DNA of 64,000 nucleotides. It comes from Cyanophora paradoxa (lineage: Eukaryota; Glaucocystophyceae; Cyanophorales; Cyanophoraceae). Both the position numbers and the translations under genes were made by a program. Shown here in pieces: positions 33,425-45,276 of this stretch. Within the stretch, counting starts at the first letter, position 1. Each line of letters begins with the position of its first letter. The notes under the pieces were generated by a model. It ran no database searches. It was given only the letters and a program-made list of their open reading frames with translations, and was not told the DNA's origin. Where the stretch lies: positions 372,001-436,000 of the forward strand of contig QPMI01000535.1 of NCBI GenBank assembly GCA_004431415.1, written 5' to 3'.

Positions 33425-36400
33425 CAAGATCCGTGCTCCTGCGGAGCACTAAGTACGGCGAAGCCTCGCGGACGCCCTCGCGGCTGTCATAGTAGGCCTA
33501 TGTATAGGGCACTCAGCGACTGGCCAGCGGCCTGGCCGATCGCGAACAGCTTTCTGCAGCTGGCTGGAAGCTGGCTGGCTGACGGCCAGTCCAGCTAGCG
33601 CTGGCCGGCTAGAGGAATATTAATTTACTGAGGAAATAAAGGCTAGGGTGGAGCAGATTGAGAAGAGATTAATTATAATATTGTTGGGAAGGAGGCCCGG
33701 GAGGGGCGAGGTTGTCGCGGCCAGGCGCATGCACAGAGCTTGCGAATCGCTTAAACAGAATCTCGCGATCGAATGCATATAGCATTGATGTGCGGGGCTG
33801 CGGAGGCGAGGGCGCGCGGAAAGACGTGCAGGTCCATGCAGGATCGAATTTTCGGGGTCGGCTGGATTCTCGCGCCCTGTCGCGTCCTCGGAGCTCGCGA
33901 AAAGCTTAACAAAGATCTCAAATTACTATTGTAGCGATGCGCACGCGCGAGGATGCGAGGGCGCGCGGAAAGCTGTGCAGGTCCGTCCAGGATCGAATTT
34001 TCGGCGTCGGCTCGCGGCCCGGCACATCTGCAATGCGTGCGGAAGGCTTTGTCTACATCTGAAATGCTTATCATATTGTTCCGCGCATGCGCCGCGGCGT
34101 TGGCGCACGGAAAGATGTCCGGGTCTGTTCAGAATCGATTTTTTACCGTCGGCTGGGTTGTCGTGCTCTTCCGCGTCTTCAAAGCTTGTGGAAGGCTTCA
34201 AAAAAATGTGAAATGAATATTGTAGCGATGCGCATGCGCGAGGATGCGAGCGCGCAAGAAAAGGTCTTCAGGTCTGTAGAGGATCGAATTTTCGGGGTCG
34301 GCTGGGTCCTCGCGGCCCGGCGCATACGCAAAGCGTGCGGAAGGCTTCTTCTACATCTCAAATGCTTATGCTATTCTTCCGCGCATGTGCCGCGGCGCGG
34401 GCGCGCGGAAAGATGTCCGGGCTGTGCAGGATCGAATTTTTGCCACCGGGAGCCTTCCTGCGCTGTTCCGGCTCCGAAAAGCGGATCGCTGGAGTGCGCA
34501 GGTCCTGCTATGTCTATGCGCGCCCGTACGCATCGATTGCGCACGTCGCGGGACCGGCCGGAACCGGCCGGATCAAATTTTCGGCCGACTCTTCGCACTG
34601 GAGCGTCGAGGGTGCCCGAAATCGAGCCTGCCGCGATGCGCTCGCGCTCGCGCGTCATTCTGTATCGTTCTGGGGCGTCCCTGGCGCGATTTCGTCGCGG
34701 GACCGGGCGGGACCGGGTCCCACCTTCTGACTCGGACTGCATGTGTCGGAGGTTAAGTACCGGAATTGATCCAGAGGGAAATTCGATTTTCGCGCGACGC
34801 CCACGGGAGAGCGGTCGTCTTAGGGGAGCCAGGACGCTAAAAATGGATGTAGAGGGGTCTGTGGGGGTTCGGGCAGCTGTGTAATGTCCATCAATCGCGT
34901 CTGTGTCGAGGCAGAATTAATAATTCTGCCTCGAGGGAGTGTGACACGGAAATTATTTAGCAGGGGGGATCTTGAGTGGAAAAAAAGGTTAAAAAAGGAA
35001 TTTCGGTCGGCGGTTTTTGGGTTTGAGACAAGATCCGTGCTCCTGCGGAGCACTAAGTACGGCGAAGCCTCGCGGACGCCCTCGCGGCTGTCATAGTAGG
35101 CCTATGTATAGGGCACTCAGCGACTGGCCAGCGGCCTGGCCGATCGCGAACAGCTTTCTGCAGCTGGCTGGAAGCTGGCTGGCTGACGGCCAGTCCAGCT
35201 AGCGCTGGCCGGCTAGAGGAATATTAATTTACTGAGGAAATAAAGGCTAGGGTGGAGCAGATTGAGAAGAGATTAATTATAATATTGTTGGGAAGGAGGC
35301 CCGGGAGGGGCGAGGTTGTCGCGGCCAGGCGCATGCACAGAGCTTGCGAATCGCTTAAACAGAATCTCGCGATCGAATGCATATAGCATTGATGTGCGGG
35401 GCTGCGGAGGCGAGGGCGCGCGGAAAGACGTGCAGGTCCATGCAGGATCGAATTTTCGGGGTCGGCTGGATTCTCGCGCCCTGTCGCGTCCTCGGAGCTC
35501 GCGAAAAGCTTAACAAAGATCTCAAATTACTATTGTAGCGATGCGCACGCGCGAGGATGCGAGGGCGCGCGGAAAGCTGTGCAGGTCCGTCCAGGATCGA
35601 ATTTTCGGCGTCGGCTCGCGGCCCGGCACATCTGCAATGCGTGCGGAAGGCTTTGTCTACATCTGAAATGCTTATCATATTGTTCCGCGCATGCGCCGCG
35701 GCGTTGGCGCACGGAAAGATGTCCGGGTCTGTTCAGAATCGATTTTTTACCGTCGGCTGGGTTGTCGTGCTCTTCCGCGTCTTCAAAGCTTGTGGAAGGC
35801 TTCAAAAAAATGTGAAATGAATATTGTAGCGATGCGCATGCGCGAGGATGCGAGCGCGCAAGAAAAGGTCTTCAGGTCTGTAGAGGATCGAATTTTCGGG
35901 GTCGGCTGGGTCCTCGCGGCCCGGCGCATACGCAAAGCGTGCGGAAGGCTTCTTCTACATCTCAAATGCTTATGCTATTCTTCCGCGCATGTGCCGCGGC
36001 GCGGGCGCGCGGAAAGATGTCCGGGGCTGTGCAGGATCGAATTTTTGCCACCGGGAGCCTTCCTGCGCTGTTCCGGCTCCGAAAAGCGGATCGCTGGAGT
36101 GCGCAGGTCCTGCTATGTCTATGCGCGCCCGTACGCATCGATTGCGCACGTCGCGGGACCGGCCGGAACCGGCCGGATCAAATTTTCGGCCGACTCTTCG
36201 CACTGGAGCGTCGAGGGTGCCCGAAATCGAGCCTGCCGCGATGCGCTCGCGCTCGCGCGTCATTCTGTATCGTTCTGGGGCGTCCCTGGCGCGATTTCGT
36301 CGCGGGACCGGGCGGGACCGGGTCCCACCTTCTGACTCGGACTGCATGTGTCGGAGGTTAAGTACCGGAATTGATCCAGAGGGAAATTCGATTTTCGCGC

Positions 36401-38623
36401 GACGCCCACGGGAGAGCGGTCGTCTTAGGGGAGCCAGGACGCTAAAAATGGATGTAGAGGGGTCTGTGGGGGTTCGGGCAGCTGTGTAATGTCCATCAAT
36501 CGCGTCTGTGTCGAGGCAGAATTAATAATTCTGCCTCGAGGGAGTGTGACACGGAAATTATTTAGCAGGGGGGATCTTGAGTGGAAAAAAAGGTTAAAAA
36601 AGGAATTTCGGTCGGCGGTTTTTGGGTTTGAGACAAGATCCGTGCTCCTGCGGAGCACTAAGTACGGCGAAGCCTCGCGGACGCCCTCGCCGCTGTTACA
36701 GTAGGCCTATATATATAGGGCACTCAGCGACTGGCCAGCGGCCTGGCCGATCGCGAACAGCTTTCTGCAGCTGGCTGGAAGCTGGCTGGCTGACGGCCAG
36801 TCCAGCTAGCGCTGGCCGGCTAGAGGAATATTAATTTACTGAGGAACTAAAGGGTGGAGCAGATTGAGAAGAGATTAATTATAATATTGTTGGGAAGGAG
36901 GCCCGGGAGGGGCGAGGTTCTCGCGGCCAGGCGCATGCACAGAGCTTGCGAATCGCTTAAACAGAATCTCGCGATCGAATGTATATAGCATCGATGTGCG
37001 GGGCTGCGGAGGCGAGGGCGCGCGGAAAGACGTGCAGGTCCATGCAGGATCGAATTTTCGGGGTCGGCTGGATTCTCGCGCCCTGTCGCGTCCTCGGAGC
37101 TCGCGAAAAGCTTAACAAAGATCTCAAATTACTATTGTAGCGATGCGCACGCGCGAGGATGCGAGGGCGCGCGGAAAGCTGTGCAGGTCCGTATACGTAC
37201 AGGATCGAATTTTCGGGGTCGGCTGGGTCCTCGCGGCTCGGCGCATACGCAAAGCGTGCGGAAGTCTTTGCCTACATCTCAAATGCTTATGCTATTGTTC
37301 CGCGCATGCGCCGCGGCGTGGGCGCGCGGAAAGATGTCCGGGTCCGTGCAGGATCGAATTTTTGCCGTCGGCTGGGTTCTCGTGCTCTTTCGCGTCTTCG
37401 AAGCTTGTGGAAGGCTTTGATAAAATCTCAAATGAATATTGTAGCGATGCGCATGCGCGAGAATGCGAGGGCGTGCGGAAAGATGTTCAGGTCCGTACAG
37501 GATCGAATTTTCGGGGTCGGCTGGGTCCTCGCGGCCTGGTGCATTTAGAGACCGTGCGGAAGTCTTCTTCTACATCTAAAATGCATATGCTATCGTTCCG
37601 CGCATGCGCCGCGGCGTGGGCGCGCGGAAAGATCTCCGGGCCTGTCTAGGATCGAATTCTTGCCGTCGGGTATGTCCAGGATCGAATTTTTGCGTCGGCT
37701 GGGTTCTCGTGCCCTGTCGCGCCTGCAGAGCTTGCGAAAAGCTTTAAAAAGGAGTCAACTGAAAATTGTAGCGATGCGCTCGCGTGAGGATGCGAGGGCG
37801 CGCGGAAAGTTGTGCAGGTCCGTCCAGGATCGAATTTCCGGGGTCGGCTGGGTCCTCGCGGCCCGGCGCATTTAGAGACCGTGCGGAAGGCTTCTTCTAC
37901 ATCTCAAATGCTTATGCTATCGTTCCGCGCATGCGCCGCGGCGCGGGCGCGCGGAAAGATCTCCGGGCCTGTCTAGGATCGAATTTTTGCCGTCGGGTAC
38001 CTTCCTGCGCTCTTCCGGCTCCGAAAAGCGGATTTCGGGGGTGCGCAGGCGCTGCTATGTCTATGCGCGCCCGTACGCATCGATTGCGCGCGTCGCGGGA
38101 CCGGCCGGAACCGGCCGGATCAAATTTTCGGCCGACTCTTCGCACTGGAGCGTCGACGGCGCGCGAAATCGGGTTTGCGGCGATGCGCTCGCCCTCGCGC
38201 GTCATTCTGTATCGTTCTGGGGCGTTCCTGGCGCGATTTTGTCGCGGGACCGGGCGGGACCGGGTCCCACCTTCTGACTCGGACTGGATTTGTCGGAGGT
38301 TAAGAACCGGAATTGATCCAGAGGAATATTCGATATTCGCGCGACGCCCACGGGAGAGCGGTCGTCTTAGGGGAGCCAGGACGCTAAAATTGGCTCTAGA
38401 GAGGTCTGTGGGGGTTCGGGTGGCTGTGTGACTAGCAGCAATCGCGTCTGTGTCGAGGCAAAATTAATAATTCTGCCTCGAGGGAGTGCGACACGGAAAT
38501 TATTTAGCAGGGGGGATCTCGAGTGGAAAAAAAGGTTAAAAAAGGAATTTAGATCGTCGGTTTTTGGGTTTGAGAAAGAGGCTTCGCCTGAAAGAGGCTT
38601 CGCCTGAAAGAGGCTTCGCCTGA
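33425..38623 (-). mobile_element. Helitron-like insertion, three head-to-tail units
   Basis: Units at 33425-35028 (1604 bp), 35029-36633 (1605 bp, nearly identical) and 36634-38575 (1942 bp, extra internal subrepeats), then three 16-base copies of AAAGAGGCTTCGCCTG. Read on the minus strand the insertion starts TCAGGCGAAGCC, preceded by A, and ends with hairpin GTGCTCC-GCA-GGAGCAC, eight bases, CTTG, then T outside. Each unit also has a palindrome with 14-bp arms around one base (34906-34934 in unit 1) and five to eight diverged subrepeats containing AGGATCGAATTTT. No Rep or helicase domain is encoded, so the element is non-autonomous. Open frames inside are repetitive and I do not regard them as genes. 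Confidence 0.7.
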
Positions 38624-39172
38624 TAAGCCTTGAAGATTCCATTTTTTAGATTTAGCATTCTCAGCAGATTAAATTAAGCTTAGGTTACAGACTTAATTCC
38701 AGTTACGTATACGAAGTAATATTAATATAAGCTAAGCCGCCTAGGTGACCGACGCGTACCGCGGCGTATACGTACTGTAAACGTAGAAATTTTCGTCGAG
38801 ACTTAATTTCGACAAAACCCGAAAATCGTGACGAAAATATGGTTCGACAGCATCAAATTTTCGTCAGCCCCGCGACTCCGCCATAGACGGGTCAGCCGCT
38901 AGTATCCTTCTCCATACAAAATTTTCGTTCAAGAGTATCAAATATTCGTCAACGTGCAGGTCTGACGAATATAGACGAAATAAAGACGCTGTCGAAGATT
39001 CCTACGTTTGCAGTACGGCGGTCCGACGCCGGCTTACCACCGTGGCACTTAAAAAAGGTCCGAGTCCCGTCCGACGGTCCACTTTTAAATTAAAGTTTTG
39101 CGGAGTCCGTGAATCGTGTATATAGTGGCCCATATATCGATCAACTTAAAACTTAAAAACGTGCACGTGACA
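38624..39172. other. Gene-free single-copy stretch
   Basis: AT-richer sequence with several TTTTCGTC / GACGAAAAT motifs in both orientations (38790-38985). No gene or element boundary recognised. Confidence 0.5.
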
Positions 39173-39665
39173 CATATATATAGCTCTTAATTAGCTACTA
39201 ATAGGCTAGTAATAGCTATAGCTGCCGCCGGGCGCCGCGGCGCTGCCGCGCCGCGCCGACGCGCCGTGCCACGGCCAGGGATGTGAAAATTATTGAGGGT
39301 CCCCCGAGGGTCCAAAAATTATGGCGATAATTTTTGCCTTGTATGTATAATTTATGGAAAATTATGGGAAAAATTATGCCATACAAAGCGGAAAAGTTTC
39401 GTCGCTCAGCCTTGTTTCGTTGCTCAGAAGCATTATATGCATGTTAGAGTGCTTTATTGACTCTCAGAGATATGTCCTGGGCCGCTAATGACGCTCTGGA
39501 GCAAGGATGGCTGGGTGACAGCGGGGGGGGTAGGGGCTCTTAGAGGGGGGAAGAGGCGCCGACGCACCTCACATTCAGCACCCGCAAAGCAGCCTTATTT
39601 GCTTTCAATACATTGTACATCTATCTTATAACGTTTAGAGGCGCCAGGGGGGTGTCCTCTAAAAA

Positions 39666-42600
39666 TCAGGCGAAGCCTCTTTCAGGCGAAGCCTCTTTCT
39701 CAAACCCAAAAACCGCCGATATAAATTCCTTTTTTAACCTTTTTTTCCACTCGAGATCCCCCCTGATAAATAATTTCCGTGTCGCACTCCCTCGAGGCAG
39801 AATTATTAATTCTGCCTCGACACGGTCACGATTGCCGCTAATGACTCAGCTACCCTAACCCCCACACACCTCTCTAGATCCATTTTTAGCGTCCTGGCTC
39901 CCCTAAGACGACCGCTCCCCCGTGGGCGTCGCGCGAATATCAAATTTCCCTCTGGATCAAATCCGGTCCTTAACCTCCGACAAATGCAGTCCAGGTCAGA
40001 AGGTGGGACCGGGTCAGGCGAAGCCTCTTTCTCAAACCCAAAAACCGCCGATATAAATTCCTTTTTTAACCTTTTTTTCCACTCGAGATCCCCCCTGATA
40101 AATAATTTCCGTGTCGCACTCCCTCGAGGCAGAATTATTAATTCTGCCTCGACACGGTCACGATTGCCGCTAATGACTCAGCTACCCTAACCCCCACACA
40201 CCTCTCTAGATCCATTTTTAGCGTCCTGGCTCCCCTAAGACGACCGCTCCCCCGTGGGCGTCGCGCGAATATCAAATTTCCCTCTGGATCAAATCCGGTC
40301 CTTAACCTCCGACAAATGCAGTCCAGGTCAGAAGGTGGGACCCGGTCCCGCCCGGTCCCGCGACGAAATCGCGCCAGGGACGCCCCAGAACGATAAAGAG
40401 TGACGGGCGAGGGCGAGCGCATCGACGCAAGCTCGATTTCGGGCGCCGTCAACGCTCCAGTCCGAACAGTAGGCCGAAAATTTGATCCGGCCGGTTCCGG
40501 CCGGTTCCGCGAGGCGCGCATTCGATGCGTACTGGCGCGCATAGACATAGCAGGGCCTGCGCACCCCCGAAATCTGCTTTTCGGAGCCGGAATAGCGCAA
40601 GAAGGTACCGGACATCAAAAATTCGATCCTGCACAAACCTGGACAGCTTTCCGCGCGCCAACGCCGCGGCGCATGCGCGGAACGATAGCATAAGCATTTG
40701 AGATGTAGACAAAGCATTCCGCACGGTCTCTAAATGCGCCGGGCCGCGAGGACCCAGCCGACGCCGAAAATTCGATCCTGGACGGACCTGCACAGCTTTC
40801 CGCGCGCCCTCGCATCCTCACGCGTGCGCATCCCTACAACAGTAGTTTGAGATCTTTGTCAAGCTTTTCGCGAACTCTAGAGATGCGACAGGGCGCGAGA
40901 ATCCAGCCGACCCGAAAATTCGATCCTGGCCAGGCCTGCAAAGCTTTCCGTGTGCCCTTGCCTCCGCACCCCTGCACATCGATGCTATATGCATTCTAGA
41001 TTCTGTTTAAGCGATTCCCAAGCTCTGTGCATGCGCCTGGCCGCGAGAACCTCGCCCCTCCCAGGCCCGGCGGCCTCCCTCCCAACAATATTATATAGTT
41101 AATCTCCTCTCAATCTGCTCCACCAGTTAAAAGCAAGCGTTACCGGTTCAACTCCGGTCTCCCCTAGTTAATTATATATTCCCTCTCCTCATTACATTGC
41201 TCTCTGGCCAGCCAGCTCTCCCTCGAGCTGGCTAAAGCGGGCCAGCCCATGGCCGGTGCCAAGCCGGCGAAACCCGGCCATGCAGCTGGGCGGGGCCGGG
41301 TCCAGCTGGCCTCCTACTGTGACAGCCGCGAGGGCGTCCGCGAGGCTTCGCCGTACTTAGTGCTCCGCAGGAGCACGGATCTTGTCTCAAACCCAAAAAC
41401 CGCCGACCGAAATTCCTTTTTTAACCTTTTTTTCCACTCAAGATCCCCCCTGCTAAATAATTTCCGTGTCACACTCCCTCGAGGCAGAATTATTAATTCT
41501 GCCTCGACACAGACGCGATTGATGGACATTACACAGCTGCCCGAACCCCCACAGACCCCTCTACATCCATTTTTAGCGTCCTGGCTCCCCTAAGACGACC
41601 GCTCTCCGTGGGCGTCGCGCGAAAATCGAATTTCCCTCTGGATCAATTCCGGTACTTAACCTCCGACACATGCAGTCCGAGTCAGAAGGTGGGACCCGGT
41701 CCCGCCCGGTCCCGCGACGAAATCGCGCCAGGGACGCCCCAGAACGATACAGAATGACGCGCGAGCGCGAGCGCATCGCGGCAGGCTCGATTTCGGGCAC
41801 CCTCGACGCTCCAGTGCGAAGAGTCGGCCGAAAATTTGATCCGGCCGGTTCCGGCCGGTCCCGCGACGTGCGCAATCGATGCGTACGGGCGCGCATAGAC
41901 ATAGCAGGACCTGCGCACTCCAGCGATCCGCTTTTCGGAGCCGGAACAGCGCAGGAAGGCTCCCGGTGGCAAAAATTCGATCCTGCACAGCCCGGACATC
42001 TTTCCGCGCGCCCGCGCCGCGGCACATGCGCGGAAGAATAGCATAAGCATTTGAGATGTAGAAGAAGCCTTCCGCACGCTTTGCGTATGCGCCGGGCCGC
42101 GAGGACCCAGCCGACCCCGAAAATTCGATCCTCTACAGACCTGAAGACCTTTTCTTGCGCGCTCGCATCCTCGCGCATGCGCATCGCTACAATATTCATT
42201 TCACATTTTTTTGAAGCCTTCCACAAGCTTTGAAGACGCGGAAGAGCACGACAACCCAGCCGACGGTAAAAAATCGATTCTGAACAGACCCGGACATCTT
42301 TCCGTGCGCCAACGCCGCGGCGCATGCGCGGAACAATATGATAAGCATTTCAGATGTAGACAAAGCCTTCCGCACGCATTGCAGATGTGCCGGGCCGCGA
42401 GCCGACGCCGAAAATTCGATCCTGGACGGACCTGCACAGCTTTCCGCGCGCCCTCGCATCCTCGCGCGTGCGCATCGCTACAATAGTAATTTGAGATCTT
42501 TGTTAAGCTTTTCGCGAGCTCCGAGGACGCGACAGGGCGCGAGAATCCAGCCGACCCCGAAAATTCGATCCTGCATGGACCTGCACGTCTTTCCGCGCGC

Positions 42601-42987
42601 CCTCGCCTCCGCAGCCCCGCACATCAATGCTATATGCATTCGATCGCGAGATTCTGTTTAAGCGATTCGCAAGCTCTGTGCATGCGCCTGGCCGCGACAA
42701 CCTCGCCCCTCCCGGGCCTCCTTCCCAACAATATTATAATTAATCTCTTCTCAATCTGCTCCACCCTAGCCTTTATTTCCTCAGTAAATTAATATTCCTC
42801 TAGCCGGCCAGCGCTAGCTGGACTGGCCGTCAGCCAGCCAGCTTCCAGCCAGCTGCAGAAAGCTGTTCGCGATCGGCCAGGCCGCTGGCCAGTCGCTGAG
42901 TGCCCTATACATAGGCCTACTATGACAGCCGCGAGGGCGTCCGCGAGGCTTCGCCGTACTTAGTGCTCCGCAGGAGCACGGATCTTG
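39666..42987 (+). mobile_element. Helitron-like insertion, partial plus two head-to-tail units
   Basis: Starts TCAGGCGAAGCC directly after AAAAA and ends GGATCTTG directly before TTTT. Parts: a truncated start (39666-40013), a variant unit (40014-41384) and a unit of 1603 bp (41385-42987) that is the near-identical reverse complement of 33425-35028. The terminal hairpin is at 42963-42979. The uninterrupted site survives in the duplicated block at about 49009-49015 (CTCTAAAAATTTTCTATA), showing insertion between A and T with no duplication. Confidence 0.78.
41132..41170 (+). other. tRNA 3'-half-like segment inside the variant Helitron-like unit
   Basis: ACCGGTTCAACTCCGGT forms a T-stem-loop (5-bp stem, TTCAACT loop) followed by CTCCCCTA, resembling a tRNA acceptor strand. 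The reverse complement is at about 49371-49412. It occurs only in the ~1.36 kb variant units, not in the 1.6 kb ones. The 5' half of a tRNA is not visible, so this is not a tRNA gene. Confidence 0.35.
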
Positions 42988-44689
42988 TTTTCTATAAATT
43001 ATGGATGGCCGAAACCGGGGGCAAAAATTATCCCATAATTATTCGAAAAATTATGGAATACTTTTTCCATAATTTATGGGCGGCGAACCCTGCTAGCTGG
43101 CCGTATTGTGGATCTTCGCTTGAAAAATAATTTTTTGGGCGGAGAGGGGATACCGGTTTCCAAGGGAGGGGTACAGCACTCTGAAACGAAGCGAAACTGG
43201 ACTGCCTGCAGAATCCAGCTACCTGCAAGAGGAAACGAAACTTTCACGACACAGCGGTGTGACTGCGGCAGCTTCCACAAGTTTCGTGACTTCGAAACTT
43301 CGAAATTCAAGGCAACCGAGGCTACCTGTGTTTCGGTGCCAGTGTCACAGTACTAGTGTACTGGCCATGGCCAGTGGCCACCGTACCGTGGCACAGGCCA
43401 GTGACCGTGCCACGGTGGCACGTGCACTGTGCACAGTGTACGTACATGTGGCAGTACTAGTACTACTGTCTGTACCGGCCCGGCGGCCACGGGGCGCGAT
43501 TGGCGAATTTCGAATCGGCGGCGATTGCGGATTCGCGGCGCCTGCAGCTGCAGCTGCGCTATAGCGCTAGCGCTGCCTGCGCTGCTGCGCATGCATGCAG
43601 CGCATCATCAATGATTCATCATTAGCAGCGCAGTCGCGAGTCGAGACTCGAGAGTCGAGAGTCCGCCGGTCTGCATAGTGGCCAGCGAATCGGCGCCGCC
43701 TGCAATATGATTGATTACTATCATGGATGGCTGCAGCTGCAGCTTTCCCATCGCTTGAATTATTTTTGAATCGTTTCAAAAGCGCGGCGCTGCCGGCCGC
43801 TAGTAGGCCCGCTAGTGGGCCGCTACTGCTGGCCAGTAGTACTGGGTAGTACTGGCCCGCTAGCGCTGCATGTGCCGGCGCTGGCCCGCGGACGGCGCAG
43901 CAATCATTGAATTATTTGAATCATTGAATCATATCTCATCAATGGCTAGCTAGCTGCAGGCCTGCCGCAGGCTGCCGCCAGGCTCAGCGGCTGCGCCGCG
44001 CCAGCGCCTGCATGCGCCGGGCCGGGCGGCCCGGCCGCCCGGGCCGGGCCGGGCGGCCGGCCCGCGGGTGCCATCGAATCATTGACCATGACTGATTGCA
44101 GCTCGATGCAGGGGTACCCCGGCGGCGGCTGCGGGCGCGAGCGCGGGATCGAAAGCGAACGAAACTTCGGCGCGCGCCCCTCTTTCCAGCCGCCGTTTCA
44201 GCGTCGATGCGCACCGCAAGCTGAATCCGCAGCCGCAACTGCCCTGGCTGGCCCGGTTCTCCCGCTCTGCGAATCGCGCCCCAAGGCCGGCTCGCCCGCC
44301 CTCGCCGCCCGGCGCGCCTGCGCGAAGCACAGCCCGACCTCGGCCTGCATGCGCCGTTTTCCAACGATCGGCTCTCGTCAAGCGCGCTCCGGCGTCTCGT
44401 CGCCGCGCCCGCCAACGCGCTCGCCCCACGACGACCCAGACCTTTACGTCCAGCCGCATCATCCGACCTTTCTGGCTCGCCGCCGCGCTTCTCGGTGCGT
44501 ATCCTTGCCTTCGGAAGGCCTCTGCGCCCGCCACGAGGCCTCCGGCGCGTGTTCGCAGTTGACGTCTCCAAGTTGCAGGTCACCGCCTCAGCTGCCCCGC
44601 GCGCCATGCGCTTTCCGCCTCCGCGAACGTGCAGCACGCGCAGGGCTCGGCATTCTGGCGATTCGCCGCCCGCGCCGCCGCGCTCCTGG

Positions 44690-45276
44690 CGGACCGCCCC
44701 AGCGGCCCCCCACGAATCGCGCCCCCGCTCCCGCCGCAGCTGCTCCGCTGCCCCTCGCCGACGGCGCAATTCGCCGCCGCTGGACCCACGCTCGCTCTCT
44801 CCAGGCCCGCCGCCCGCTCCGCAGCCTTTCTGGCGGGCCGCCCCAGCGGCCCCCCACGAACCGCGCCCCCGCTCCCGCCGCAGCTGCTCCGCTGCCCCTC
44901 GCCGACGGCGCAATTCGCCGCCGCTGGACCCACGCTCGCTCGCTCCAGGTCCGCCGCCCGCGCCGCAGCCTTTCTGGCGGGCCGCCCCAGCGGCCCCCCA
45001 CGAACCGCGCCCCCGCTCCCGCCGCAGCTGCTCCGCTGCCCCTCGCCGACGGCGCAATTCGCCGCCGCTGGACCCACGCTCGCTCGCTCCAGGTCCGCCG
45101 CCCGCGTCGCAGCCTTTCTGGCGGGCCGCCCCAGCGGCCCCCACGAATCGCGCCCCCGCTCCCGCCGCAGCTGCTCCGCTGCCCCTCGCCGACGGCGCAG
45201 TTCGTCGCCGCTGGACACACGCTCACTCGCTCGAGGTCCGCCGCCCGCGCCACGCGCATCTCAAGATGCCGTACCC
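44690..45276 (+). repeat. 144-bp tandem repeat, about four units, exon/intron-like
   Basis: AGCGGCCCCC recurs at 44701, 44845, 44989 and 45133, exactly 144 apart. Each unit carries CCGCAG, then a 65-base segment starting CTGCTCCGCTGCCCC and ending CGCTCCAG, then GTCCGCC, so it looks like a short exon bounded by an acceptor and a donor. All frames are open because of composition. The identical array recurs at about 53710-54296. Confidence 0.85.

Larger units (their letters stand above)
39276..43092. mobile_element. hAT-like CAGGG...CCCTG element, copy 1, split by the Helitron-like insertion
   Basis: The T-U part of the block runs from CAGGGATGTGAAAATTATTG to GGCGGCGAACCCTG. Copy 2 is at 48464-49117. 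The interior is rich in AATTATGG inverted motifs and includes TTGCCATACAAAGCGGAA, similar to TTGCCATACAAACGAGAA in the element at 62197. The 8 bases outside the ends do not match, so the target duplication is absent or lost. Confidence 0.4.

Noticed and set aside
34087-34884. 265-codon open frame inside the Helitron-like unit, repeated in other units
   Set aside because: It is the translation of internal subrepeats, its length changes with subrepeat number, and it contains no recognisable domain.
38580-38622. Short CRISPR-like direct repeats (AAAGAGGCTTCGCCTG x3)
   Set aside because: No spacers, eukaryotic context, and the repeats are the 5' end of the Helitron-like element.
41132-41170. tRNA gene
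   Set aside because: Only the T-arm and an acceptor-like 3' strand are present; no D-arm or matching 5' acceptor strand.
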